Positions 6,974 to 13,753 of a stretch of 17,435 bases of DNA are shown in pieces. Position numbers and translations under genes: made by a program. The notes under the pieces are model-generated. The model worked only from the letters and a program-made list of their open reading frames with translations, was not told where the DNA came from and did no database searches. Every line of letters starts with the position of its first letter. Positions within the stretch are counted from its first letter, which is position 1. Source of the stretch: DATAEU01 sp046724395. GTDB taxonomy: Bacteria > Actinomycetota > UBA4738 > HRBIN12. The stretch is from positions 1 through 17,435 of the forward strand of contig JBKOWM010000071.1 of NCBI GenBank assembly GCA_046724395.1. Direction: 5' to 3'.

Positions 6974-8042
6974 GGGAGTGCTGCGCCGGCTGCTCGACGA
7001 ACCGGCGGGAATTACAGACGCAGACCGCGAGCACGTCGCAGGTTGCGAGGCGTGCCGCGGCGAGCTGGCCGCCATCCGGGACGACGCCGACAGCGTGCAC
7101 ACGGCGCTCACGGAGCCCGGCGCGGACGTCGACGTCGCCGCCGCCTGGCAGCGCCTGTCGACGGCAGCGTCCGCCACGGGAAGGGTGCGCGCAGTGACGC
7201 CGCGCCGTGTTGGCCGGTTCCGTGCCGCGCTCCGGCGTCCCGCCGTCGTGGGCGTCGCCGTAGCCCTCGTGCTGACCGGCGCTAGCGCCGCGGCCGCGAT
7301 CGACTGGCTGCAGATTTTCCGCACCGAGCAGATCGCGCCGATCAGCCTCAGCGCCGCCGACCTCAACGCTCTTCCCGATTTGCGCGCGTACGGCGACATC
7401 GTCGTCACGGGCGACGCGGATGTGCGCCGGGTCGCGGACGCGGCGACCGCCGCCGCGGAGACGGGCCTCGACGTGCCTGAAGTCACGACGCTACCGGGCG
7501 GTGTCACCGGCGCGCCGACGTACCAGGTCGGCGGCGAGGTGAGCGCAATCTTCACCTTCTCCGAGGATCGCGCCGCCCGGACCGCCGCCGAAGCGGGCGA
7601 GTCGCTTCCGCCGCCTCCGCCCGGCCTCGATGGGAGCCAGATACGGCTTGTCGCTGGCCCGGGCCTGGCCGGGATCTGGTCGGAGGGCGCCGGCGTGCCC
7701 GCCCTCGTCGTGGGTCGCGCCGTCGCACCGACGGCCTTCTCTTCCTCCGGCGTTCCGTTCGAGACGTTACGCGACTACATTCTGTCGCTCCCCGGCGTGC
7801 CCGATGATGTCGCGACTTCGCTGCGCTCGTTGAACGGCGGCGCTTCCACCCTCCCGCTGCCGGTGCCGGCCGGTGAGGTCACATCGTCGTCGGCGGACGT
7901 GCACGGCGCCCGGGCCACCGTGCTCGAAACGCGTGACCGGACGATGGCGGCCGTCCTGTGGGTGGAGGATGGTGTGGTGACCATCGTGACCGGCTCCCTC
8001 GGCGCCGACGAGGTCCTGTCGGTCGCTCGGGGCCTGCGGTGA
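6957..8042 (+). CDS. membrane zinc-type anti-sigma factor with large extracytoplasmic domain
   Basis: The protein has 361 residues. The N-terminus carries the zinc-binding anti-sigma motif His26-x3-Cys30-x2-Cys33 (HVAGCEAC), with His2/His3 as the likely further ligand. One membrane helix follows at about 94-116 (AVVGVAVALVLTGASAAAAIDWL). The remaining roughly 240 residues should be outside the membrane. Their end (AAVLWVEDGVVTIVTGSLGADEVLSVARGL) resembles DUF4367-type domains, and a Pro-rich PPPPPG stretch is at about 219-224. It would bind the sigma factor encoded just upstream and release it on a signal sensed outside. The start ATG has AAGGAG ten bases upstream, inside the sigma gene. The stop overlaps the start of the ABC ATPase gene, so the sensor and transporter are translationally coupled. 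Confidence 0.88.
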   Translation: MHHPTEGVLRRLLDEPAGITDADREHVAGCEACRGELAAIRDDADSVHTALTEPGADVDVAAAWQRLSTAASATGRVRAVTPRRVGRFRAALRRPAVVGVAVALVLTGASAAAAIDWLQIFRTEQIAPISLSAADLNALPDLRAYGDIVVTGDADVRRVADAATAAAETGLDVPEVTTLPGGVTGAPTYQVGGEVSAIFTFSEDRAARTAAEAGESLPPPPPGLDGSQIRLVAGPGLAGIWSEGAGVPALVVGRAVAPTAFSSSGVPFETLRDYILSLPGVPDDVATSLRSLNGGASTLPLPVPAGEVTSSSADVHGARATVLETRDRTMAAVLWVEDGVVTIVTGSLGADEVLSVARGLR

Positions 8043-9007
8043 CCACGGCCGCTGATCGCACCCTCGAAAGCGTGGTCGCGGATCTGCCGGCGGCACCCGC
8101 GATGTGGTGCTCTGGCCTGAGCAAGCGGTACGGCGGGCGGCCGGCCGTCGAGGACGTCTCGCTGGACGTTCGTCGCGGTGAGGTGGTCGCGCTGCTCGGT
8201 CCGAACGGCGCCGGCAAGACGACAGTGATCAAGATGCTCCTCGGCCTGGTCCGCCCCGATGCCGGTGAGGCGATGCTCCTCGGTCGCCCGGTGACGGATC
8301 CGGCCGCCCGCGTCCGGGTCGGGTACTTGCCGGAGCTCTTTCGGTACCAGCCGTGGCTGAGCGCTGCCGAGGTTCTGACCCTCCACGTGCGCCTGTCGCG
8401 CGTCGGGGTGCCGGAGCCGGAGCAGCGCGAGTGCTTGGCACTGGTGGGCCTCGCCGACCGCGCCGATGATCGCGTGGGCGGTTTCTCGAAGGGCATGCAG
8501 CAGCGCCTCGGGCTGGCCGTTGCCCTGGTGGCCCGACCCGAGCTCGTCGTGCTGGACGAGCCGACGAGCGCGCTTGATCCGCTCGGCCGCGCCGACGTGC
8601 GCGACATCGTGCTGGCCATGAAGTCGCGGGGTCTCGCGGTGCTCCTCAACTCGCACCTGATCGGCGAGGTCGAGCGTGTCTGCGACCGGGTGGTCATTCT
8701 CGACCGGGGACGGGTCGTCGCCTCGGGAACCCTTGCGAAGCTGCTCGGTCAGCGCACGCTTCGGCTGCGACTAGCCGACCTCTCCGCGGAGGCAGAGGCG
8801 CGCCTAGCCACCGCCGGGCATGTCGAGCGGGCCGGTGACTGGGTCACCGTGACGCTGCCGGCCGATGACGATGGGGCGATCGTTCCGGACCTTGTCCGCG
8901 ACCTCGTCGGCCTTGGCACGCGGGTGCATGCGGTCGTGCCGGCGCGCATCAGCCTCGAGGAGAGACTGCTGGGAATCCTGCGAGCGGGCGAAAGAGGCGC
9001 CGAGTGA
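8039..9007 (+). CDS. ABC transporter ATP-binding protein
   Basis: The protein has 322 residues from the GTG at 8039, which overlaps the stop of the anti-sigma gene (GTGA); the frame is open further upstream, but there it would run over the anti-sigma gene. Walker A GPNGAGKT is at 54-61, the ABC signature FSKGMQQR at 149-156 (the variant usual in ABC-2 exporters), Walker B VVLDEP at 170-175 with catalytic Glu174, and the switch His206 in NSH. The C-terminal 90 residues form the accessory domain common in CcmA/NatA-like subunits. It should power the permease encoded next, with a four-base overlap. Transport direction is probably export or membrane remodelling; the substrate is unknown. Confidence 0.95.
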   Translation: MTTAADRTLESVVADLPAAPAMWCSGLSKRYGGRPAVEDVSLDVRRGEVVALLGPNGAGKTTVIKMLLGLVRPDAGEAMLLGRPVTDPAARVRVGYLPELFRYQPWLSAAEVLTLHVRLSRVGVPEPEQRECLALVGLADRADDRVGGFSKGMQQRLGLAVALVARPELVVLDEPTSALDPLGRADVRDIVLAMKSRGLAVLLNSHLIGEVERVCDRVVILDRGRVVASGTLAKLLGQRTLRLRLADLSAEAEARLATAGHVERAGDWVTVTLPADDDGAIVPDLVRDLVGLGTRVHAVVPARISLEERLLGILRAGERGAE

Positions 9008-9864
9008 CGTCCGTCCGGACGGTGGCGACCATCGCTGCGCTCACGCTGCGCGAGGCGTCGCGCCGTCGCGCGGTCCTCGCCCTCGCTGCCCTCACCGTTG
9101 TGCTGCTGGTGCTGAGTTGGTGGGGATTTTCGCGCCTGGCGGCGGTGTCGGGCAGCGCCAGGCTCACGAGCGGTGAGGCCAGGCTGACGGCGTCGATCGT
9201 GCTCAACCTGGTGATGTTTGGCATCAGCCTGATCGCGGCGCTGGGTACCGCCTTCCTCGCCGGCCCCACGCTCGCCGGCGAGACGGAGTCGGGGATCGCC
9301 CTTGCCGTGCTCGCCCGGCCCATCCGTCGCTCGGAGCTGCTGCTGGGCAAATGGCTGGGGCTGGTAGCGTTCGGCACCGGCTTCGTCATCGTGGCCGGCC
9401 TGGCGCAGTGCTTTATCGTGCGGGTGACGGTCGACTACTGGCCGCCCGACCCGGTGGTCGCGCTAGCCCTCCTCGCGGCAGAGACCGTGGTATTGCTCAC
9501 CCTCGCCCTGCTGCTGTCGACGGCTGTCTCGCCGATGGCGTCGGGCGTTGTCGCCGTCGGTCTCTTCGGAGCCACCTGGATCGCGGGCGTGGTTGGCGGC
9601 ATCGGTGCTTCGCTCGACAACGCGTCCGTCGCGCGCATTGGCACGGTTTCGCGGATGCTCCTGCCGACCGACGGTCTGTGGCGTGGCGCGATGCGCGCGT
9701 TCCAGGACCCGTCGGCGCTCCTCCAGCTTGGCGGCTCGAATGCGGAGGCGTTCCCCTTCCTGAGCGCGGCGCCGCTGACGGTCATTTATCTCGTGTGGGC
9801 CGCGGTTTGGGTAGCCATGGTCTGGGGACTAGCCGCCGCGTCGTTCCAGCGCAAGGATTTGTGA
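9004..9864 (+). CDS. ABC-2 type transporter permease
   Basis: The protein has 286 residues, starting at a GTG that overlaps the ATPase stop by four bases. Six hydrophobic segments are visible: about 22-42, 65-92, 119-138, 148-170, 173-198 and 259-279. The conserved loop GETESGIALAVLARPIRRSELLLGKWLG (about 96-123) is characteristic of NosY/ABC-2 permeases; it contacts the ATPase. The last residues (FQRKDL) are also typical. It forms the membrane part of the transporter with the preceding ATPase. Being in one operon with a sigma/anti-sigma pair suggests induction by envelope stress or by the compound transported; that is inference. A six-base inverted repeat (GTGAAC/GTTCAC, 9861-9882) overlaps the stop but is too short to call a terminator. 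Confidence 0.92.
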   Translation: MTSVRTVATIAALTLREASRRRAVLALAALTVVLLVLSWWGFSRLAAVSGSARLTSGEARLTASIVLNLVMFGISLIAALGTAFLAGPTLAGETESGIALAVLARPIRRSELLLGKWLGLVAFGTGFVIVAGLAQCFIVRVTVDYWPPDPVVALALLAAETVVLLTLALLLSTAVSPMASGVVAVGLFGATWIAGVVGGIGASLDNASVARIGTVSRMLLPTDGLWRGAMRAFQDPSALLQLGGSNAEAFPFLSAAPLTVIYLVWAAVWVAMVWGLAAASFQRKDL

Positions 9865-9963
9865 ACAGCGTCGAGCGTTCACGCCAACTCGCCATGCCGT
9901 CGGCTTGCATCCTCCGGGCGCGACGATCGCCGCATGTATCCATCTTGTGGGCTCGTTCTGGGG

Positions 9964-10350
9964 TTACCGCCCTGCATCCGAGACGGGTCCGACACAGAAC
10001 TCGTTCCCTTCGGGATCTTGCATGACGATCCACGTGAACCCGTACTCAGTGAACGACTCCATTACCGAGCGGTGACCCGCAAGCTTCTCGATCCGAGCGG
10101 ATGCGTCGTCAAGATCCTCGACGAGAAGATCGAGGTGCAATCGGTTCTTCGTGGTCTTCCGCTCCGCAACGCGTTGGAACCGAAGCCTCGGAACAACGCC
10201 GGTAACCGCCCCTAGATCGACATACTGTGGCTCGGCATCACTCGAAACCCAATCGACCTTTACGTCGAAGATCGAACCCCAGAAGCGAGCGAGTGTCATC
10301 GGATCCGAGCAGTCGATCGTCACCGCATCGAACCTCGCCAACCGGCCCAT
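9964..10350 (-). CDS. VOC superfamily protein (glyoxalase/bleomycin-resistance fold)
   Basis: The protein has 128 residues and is a single VOC domain built of two beta-alpha-beta-beta-beta repeats. The first begins DAVTIDCSDPMTLARFWGSIFDV (8-30). The second holds NRLHLDLLVEDLDDA (69-83) and ends WIVMQDPEGNEFCV (107-120). It resembles the glyoxalase-like subfamily PF18029. His72 and Glu117 occupy positions that often bind a metal, but many members of this subfamily have no known activity. The function could be a small-molecule lyase, dioxygenase or drug binding; none can be chosen. The ATG at 10350 is preceded by TAGGAT with six bases between, suggesting a leaderless transcript. It is convergent with the ABC operon and divergent from the MOSC gene. 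Confidence 0.88.
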   Translation of the reverse strand: MGRLARFDAVTIDCSDPMTLARFWGSIFDVKVDWVSSDAEPQYVDLGAVTGVVPRLRFQRVAERKTTKNRLHLDLLVEDLDDASARIEKLAGHRSVMESFTEYGFTWIVMQDPEGNEFCVGPVSDAGR

Positions 10351-10356
10351 GACGCA

Positions 10357-10362
10357 ATCCTA
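10357..10362 (-). promoter_or_regulatory. -10 box for leaderless VOC transcript
   Basis: On the minus strand TAGGAT is followed by six bases and the ATG at 10350. No ribosome site fits in between and no clear -35 box is seen. It is the third box of this layout in the window (also 2486 and 3871). Confidence 0.5.
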
Positions 10363-10638
10363 TGCCTCGTCGCCTCGACCCCGGCGGTCCTCATCTGCGG
10401 CTACTGCCAGGACTGAGTGCGATCATCACGCCCGGCCAGATCGGCCGCGACGCCTGCTGCTGGGCTTGCACCTTTCGGAGTGCGGGCAATGGCGGCCTCG
10501 CCGTCGGATGTGCTCATGGTCCTGGTCTTGTCATTCAGCGTGCCGCGGTTTGGTGGGCTCTGCTCGGCCGAACGACGGCTCATGCGCGATGTGTCACGAT
10601 GGATAACGTGTCCCGGTCACGAAAGTGTTGCTGACGCG

Positions 10639-11070
10639 GTGACCGTCGTCGCGATCCACTTGGGAGCGCCGCGCAACCCCACGCTGTGGGCGGTGGAGTC
10701 GGTAAGCGCCGTGGCTGGCAAAGGCTTGGTGGGCGACCGCCATTTCGAGCCGACTGGCGCACCGCCCGGAGGCGCTCTCACGCTCGTCGAGGAGGAGAGC
10801 GTCGACCAGGTCGCACTCCCACCCGGCGGTACACGGCGGCAGCTCACAGTGCGTGGCGTCCGGCTGAACGGACTCATCGGCAAGCGGTTCCGTATCGGCG
10901 AGGTCGAGTGCTATGGAGTTAAGTTGTGCGAGCCGTGTCGCCACCTGGAGGAGCTCACGAGACCCGGGATCATCAGGGATCTTGTCCATCGCGCCGGGAT
11001 CAACGCCGACATCCTGACCGACGGAACGATTTCAGTGGGCGACGAGATCATCGCGCTGACAGCTTCCTGA
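10639..11070 (+). CDS. MOSC domain protein
   Basis: The protein has 143 residues from the GTG at 10639, where the MOSC fold begins (VVAIHLGAP). The frame is open upstream to 10417, but that part looks non-coding. Typical elements are VAGKGLVGDRHF (25-36), ALTLVEEE (46-53), RRQLTVRGVRLNGLIGKRFRIGEV (66-89) and LCEPC (96-100), which supplies a conserved Cys. The domain ends with GINADILTDGTISVGDEI. MOSC domains bind sulfur or the molybdenum cofactor; they are found in Moco sulfurases, in YiiM/YuaD-type proteins that protect against N-hydroxylated bases, and as stand-alone proteins. Which applies here is open. The next gene begins seven bases after its stop, so the two are probably co-transcribed. 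No good ribosome site is seen before the GTG. Confidence 0.88.
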   Translation: MTVVAIHLGAPRNPTLWAVESVSAVAGKGLVGDRHFEPTGAPPGGALTLVEEESVDQVALPPGGTRRQLTVRGVRLNGLIGKRFRIGEVECYGVKLCEPCRHLEELTRPGIIRDLVHRAGINADILTDGTISVGDEIIALTAS

Positions 11071-11077
11071 TATCACG

Positions 11078-11881
11078 GTGACGATCCGGACCGATCCCGA
11101 GGGCAACGAGACCGACGCGCTGTTCGACCTCGTTGAGCTGCGCGGCCGTGAGGTCCTGGAGATCGGATGCGGCGACGGCCGGCTCACCTGGCGGTACGCC
11201 GATCGAGCGGCCCACGTCACGGCGATCGAACCGTTCGAGGATGCGATCGAACGGGCGAAGCAGGCCCTTCGCTCTACCGACCTCCCGGTCGACTTTCGGC
11301 ACGTGGGCCTTGACGACTTCGCCGCGGGCGGCGGCGCCGACGTCTTCGATGTGGCGGTGCTGTCCTGGTCGCTCTGCTGAATGGAGCACGAGGGCATGGT
11401 CCATGCCCTTGAGCACATCCACCGGCTACTGCGGCCGGCCGGGACGCTGATCGAGATCCATCCAGCCCTGGAGGTCCCGTTCGTGGAGGTTAGGTCGAAC
11501 GGGGAGCTGTCGTTCCGCGAAGACGATCCCGGATTCGACTATGAGGATGACCTGAGGTCCGCGGAGGAAGCGGTAGCGAGCGTTGTCCGACGGGGCGATT
11601 TCCTCCTCGATGGGAGCCGCCGGTTCGAGCTGCGGACGTACGCCTCATCGGTGGGGGAGTTCCGCGACCATTGGGCCGTAGTGGGAGCCTACGACCCTGA
11701 GGAGAAGGAGGACGCGCTGGTCCGTCGGCAGGACGAGATGTTCGCGCGGGCGAACGACCTTCTGTCACGGTCACCGGGCGCCGAGCTCGTGTACGTGCAG
11801 CCCGCGACGATGTCACGGCTGACACCCTCCCGCAGTCGGAAACTGGACGGTCACCGTCCTCCGGAGCAAGCCCATCTCTGA
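11078..11881 (+). CDS. SAM-dependent methyltransferase, probable selenoprotein read through TGA at 11378
   Basis: Two same-frame open frames, 11078-11380 (100 residues) and 11381-11881 (166 residues), abut at a TGA at 11378-11380. Together they make one class I methyltransferase of 267 residues. Motif I is VLEIGCGDGR (26-35) and the acidic end of strand 2 is AIEP (Glu51). Strand 4 is DVAVLSWSLC (91-100), then the TGA (residue 101). The helix and strand 5 follow after it (MVHALEHIHRLLRPAGTLIEIHP). The TGA thus falls inside the Rossmann fold, and neither half could work alone. A SECIS-like hairpin follows at once (11389-11411), so selenocysteine next to Cys100 is the favoured reading. In many related methyltransferases a Trp or Cys occurs near here, so a TGG or TGC/TGT to TGA change is the main alternative. 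The GTG start lies seven bases after the MOSC stop. The substrate is unknown. Confidence 0.7.
11378..11411 (+). promoter_or_regulatory. candidate bacterial SECIS element with its Sec codon
   Basis: The TGA is 11378-11380. A nine-pair stem is formed by 11389-11397 and 11403-11411 (eight Watson-Crick pairs and one G-U), closed by the five-base loop GGUCC at 11398-11402. Counting the U of UGA as 1, the loop GGU lies at 21-23. In E. coli fdhF the SelB-contacted GGU is at 22-24 in a similar GGUCU loop. The bulged U of the E. coli stem is not seen here, but SECIS stems vary between phyla. The hairpin is also protein-coding (GMVHAL), so chance is possible. Confidence 0.6.
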
Positions 11882-11914
11882 TGCGGTTATGTACCGGGCC
11901 AGGCGTCGTCGGTG

Positions 11915-13105
11915 ATGACGTCGCTCAACCGGAGGTCGGATCCACCGAATACGGCGGAGATCGTCATCGTCGGCGGCGGAGTGATCGGAGCTGCGACCGC
12001 GTTCGCCGCCGCACGGGCGGGCCTGCAGCCTGTCATCCTCGAAGCGCGTCCCGACGTCTGCACGCTCACTACGCCGGTCGCGGCCGGCGGATTCCGGCTC
12101 CAGTTCGATGAGCGGGACGAGCTTGAGCTCGTCCGTGAGTCGGTGGAGACGTTCCTTGATTTCGAGGACGCGACCGGGCAGGACACGTACCGCCTCGATG
12201 TTCGCCAGCACGGCTACCTCTGGCTCACGACCGACAACCGGACCGCGGCCGCGCAGCGCGCGCTCGTCGACAGGCTTCACGAATGGGGACAGACCGACGT
12301 CGAGCTGCTCGACGGCGACGAGACACTCGAGCGATTCCCGTGGGTCGACGAGCACGTGGTGCAGTCCAGGTTTCGCGCGGGCGACGGATTCCTCGACACA
12401 AAAAGTCTCACCCTGGGGCTCGCGCTCGGCGCCGAGGCCCACGTCGTCACGTCGTGCTCGGTCGAGGAGTTTCGCATCCGGGCTGGGAGGCTTGCGGCGG
12501 TCCGGACGAGCCGAGGGGACGTCGCCACCGACCTCGCCGTCGTCGCGGCCGGGCCGTTGTCAGGGGCTGTCGCAGCGAGCGCCGGAGTCGAGCTTCCGGT
12601 CGCGGCGATCCGGCGGCAGAAGCTCATCCTGCCGCAGGTGCCCGAGGTTCCCGCCGACGGGCCGATGACGATCGACGAAGACACGGGCGCGCACTGGCGG
12701 CCCGCGCTTTCAGGCGCGTGGCTGCTGTTCGCTGATCCATCGACGCCGCCGAGCGCGCCGGCTATGGACGTCCCGCTCGATCATCGGTTCGCATTCGAGC
12801 TGCTGGACCCGGCGTCGCCCGCGAGCGTCGCGCGTGTCGTCCCGTTTTGGCGCAACGTTTGGGAACGCGGCTCAGACCACTGGCTCCTCCAGGCGGGCCA
12901 GTACACCGTGACGCCGGACAACCGCCCTCTCGTTGGGCGCACCATGGTCGAGGGGCTGTTCGTGAACGCAGGGCACGGCGGTCACGGCATCATGCTGAGT
13001 GTCGCAACGGGACGGCTTCTCGTGGACGAGATTGCGGGCGCCGACGTCGCGAACCCGTTCCGGCCCGATCGGCCGATGCGAGCATCGCCGCAACCGGCGC
13101 TCTGA
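11915..13105 (+). CDS. FAD-dependent oxidoreductase, DAO family (sarcosine/glycine oxidase-like)
   Basis: The protein has 396 residues from the ATG at 11915 (a GTG at 11912 is the adjacent alternative). The dinucleotide-binding motif IVIVGGGVIGAATA (16-29) and Glu43 at the end of the second strand are typical of FAD binding. TTPVAAGGFRLQF (52-64) is where DAO enzymes contact the flavin. The C-terminal part (AGQYTVTPDNRPLVGRT, then GLFVNAGHGGHGIMLSVATGRLLVDEI) matches the FAD-binding end of sarcosine oxidase beta, D-amino acid dehydrogenase and glycine oxidase. It should oxidise a secondary or primary amine of an amino acid-like substrate, passing electrons to oxygen or another acceptor. No covalent-flavin Cys site is evident. 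It begins 33 bases after the methyltransferase, same strand, so the MOSC, methyltransferase and oxidase genes may form one unit. A stem-loop follows at 13115-13144. Confidence 0.9.
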   Translation: MTSLNRRSDPPNTAEIVIVGGGVIGAATAFAAARAGLQPVILEARPDVCTLTTPVAAGGFRLQFDERDELELVRESVETFLDFEDATGQDTYRLDVRQHGYLWLTTDNRTAAAQRALVDRLHEWGQTDVELLDGDETLERFPWVDEHVVQSRFRAGDGFLDTKSLTLGLALGAEAHVVTSCSVEEFRIRAGRLAAVRTSRGDVATDLAVVAAGPLSGAVAASAGVELPVAAIRRQKLILPQVPEVPADGPMTIDEDTGAHWRPALSGAWLLFADPSTPPSAPAMDVPLDHRFAFELLDPASPASVARVVPFWRNVWERGSDHWLLQAGQYTVTPDNRPLVGRTMVEGLFVNAGHGGHGIMLSVATGRLLVDEIAGADVANPFRPDRPMRASPQPAL

Positions 13106-13114
13106 TCGAGGCGC

Positions 13115-13144
13115 GGCCGGAACGCATACGTGCACCTTCCGGCC
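13115..13144 (+). terminator. stem-loop after the oxidase gene
   Basis: A perfect eight-base inverted repeat, GGCCGGAA (13115-13122) and TTCCGGCC (13137-13144), encloses a 14-base loop in which GCA/TGC can pair further. It starts ten bases after the oxidase stop. There is no U-run, as is common for actinobacterial terminators. Its 3' arm overlaps the first copy of the direct repeat. Confidence 0.5.
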
Positions 13145-13191
13145 CTGAGGAAAACTTCACACAGCCCGCCCTGAGGAAAACTTCACACAGC
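13142..13191 (+). repeat. two-copy 24-base direct repeat
   Basis: A 24-base unit beginning GCCCTGAGG and ending CACACAGC occurs perfectly at 13142-13165 and 13168-13191, with two bases between (26-base period). It is AT-richer in the middle (GAAAACTTCACAC) than its surroundings. It lies between the oxidase terminator and the lipoprotein gene; a role as an operator or a slippage duplication cannot be told apart. Confidence 0.8.
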
Positions 13192-13271
13192 ACCCTCGGG
13201 CGCGCGCTCCCACCAGGCGCCAAATTTCCGACCGACCCCGATCCGAGGCCGCCCTCGCGCGTAATACTCCT

Positions 13272-13291
13272 GGAACCAGAAGGAACCAGAA
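13272..13291 (+). repeat. tandem 10-base repeat before the lipoprotein ribosome site
   Basis: GGAACCAGAA occurs twice in perfect tandem at 13272-13281 and 13282-13291, followed by GGAAGGAGG, whose AAGGAGG (13294-13300) is the likely ribosome site six bases before the GTG at 13307. A TAATAC box at 13262-13267 just upstream could be a -10. Confidence 0.7.
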
Positions 13292-13306
13292 GGAAGGAGG
13301 GACACC

Positions 13307-13753
13307 GTGCACGGGGCGTCGATCGGTCGTCTCGGGCTCGCCGTCGTGTTTGCCCTCGGCCTGCTCGCCGGCGCTTGCGCCAATGGAAACTCCTCGTCCG
13401 GGAGCGGGGCACCCTCGCTGTCGATCAGCTCGCCGGCCAACGGCGGCTCCGTCTCCGAGCCGTTCACGCTGAAGTTCGACTCGAACGTGTCGCTCGGGGA
13501 ACCGAGCACCGGCGACGATCACGTGCACGTCTGCTACGACGGGGCGAGCTGCGACTCGGGCAGCTACCAGAAGGTCTACGGTGACTCCTTCAACGTCACG
13601 GGGCTCTCGTCCGGGAAGCACACGATCGAGGCGTCGCTCCGCAACGCGGACCACTCGGCGGCAGGGGCGAGCGACACGATCACCGTCACCGTGACGAGCG
13701 CGGGCGGCGCCACGAGCAGCCCGACGAGCGGGAGTCAGGGGCACGGTTACTGA
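13307..13753 (+). CDS. small lipoprotein with Ig-like domain
   Basis: The protein has 148 residues from a GTG with AAGGAGG six bases upstream. A lipoprotein signal is present: a basic start (HGASIGRLG), a hydrophobic stretch and Cys24 after LLAGA, then a Gly/Ser/Asn linker. The body (about 37-130) is a beta-rich domain, SLSISSPANGGSVSEPFTLKFDSN up to TITVTVT. It contains a His/Cys-bearing segment DDHVHVCYDGASCDSG (70-85) and resembles extracellular Ig-like or DUF4399-type domains. It is likely anchored on the outside of the membrane. A Thr/Ser/Gly-rich tail ends it. Two Cys (76 and 82) could form a disulfide, and the His-x-His could bind metal; both are guesses. The following cytochrome b-type gene overlaps its end, suggesting the two products act together. 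Confidence 0.82.
   Translation: MHGASIGRLGLAVVFALGLLAGACANGNSSSGSGAPSLSISSPANGGSVSEPFTLKFDSNVSLGEPSTGDDHVHVCYDGASCDSGSYQKVYGDSFNVTGLSSGKHTIEASLRNADHSAAGASDTITVTVTSAGGATSSPTSGSQGHGY

Noticed and set aside
6234..7100. Minus-strand open frame of 288 residues over the sigma gene
   Set aside because: Arg/Pro-rich with low-complexity runs, antisense to a clear sigma factor and its anti-sigma; no recognisable domain.
7775..8697. Two overlapping minus-strand frames of over 270 residues across the anti-sigma and ABC ATPase genes
   Set aside because: Both are antisense to genes with complete motifs; composition is typical of shadow frames.
9861..9882. GTGAAC/GTTCAC inverted repeat as operon terminator
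   Set aside because: Only six pairs, it overlaps the permease stop codon, and it has no U-run; not enough to call.
11381..11881. Separate gene starting at the ATG right after the TGA
   Set aside because: It would start in the middle of a Rossmann fold, without motif I, and there is no ribosome site before it. The two halves read as one family protein across the TGA.
13146..13191. CRISPR-like repeats
   Set aside because: Only two copies with a two-base gap, so there are no spacers; no cas genes in the window.
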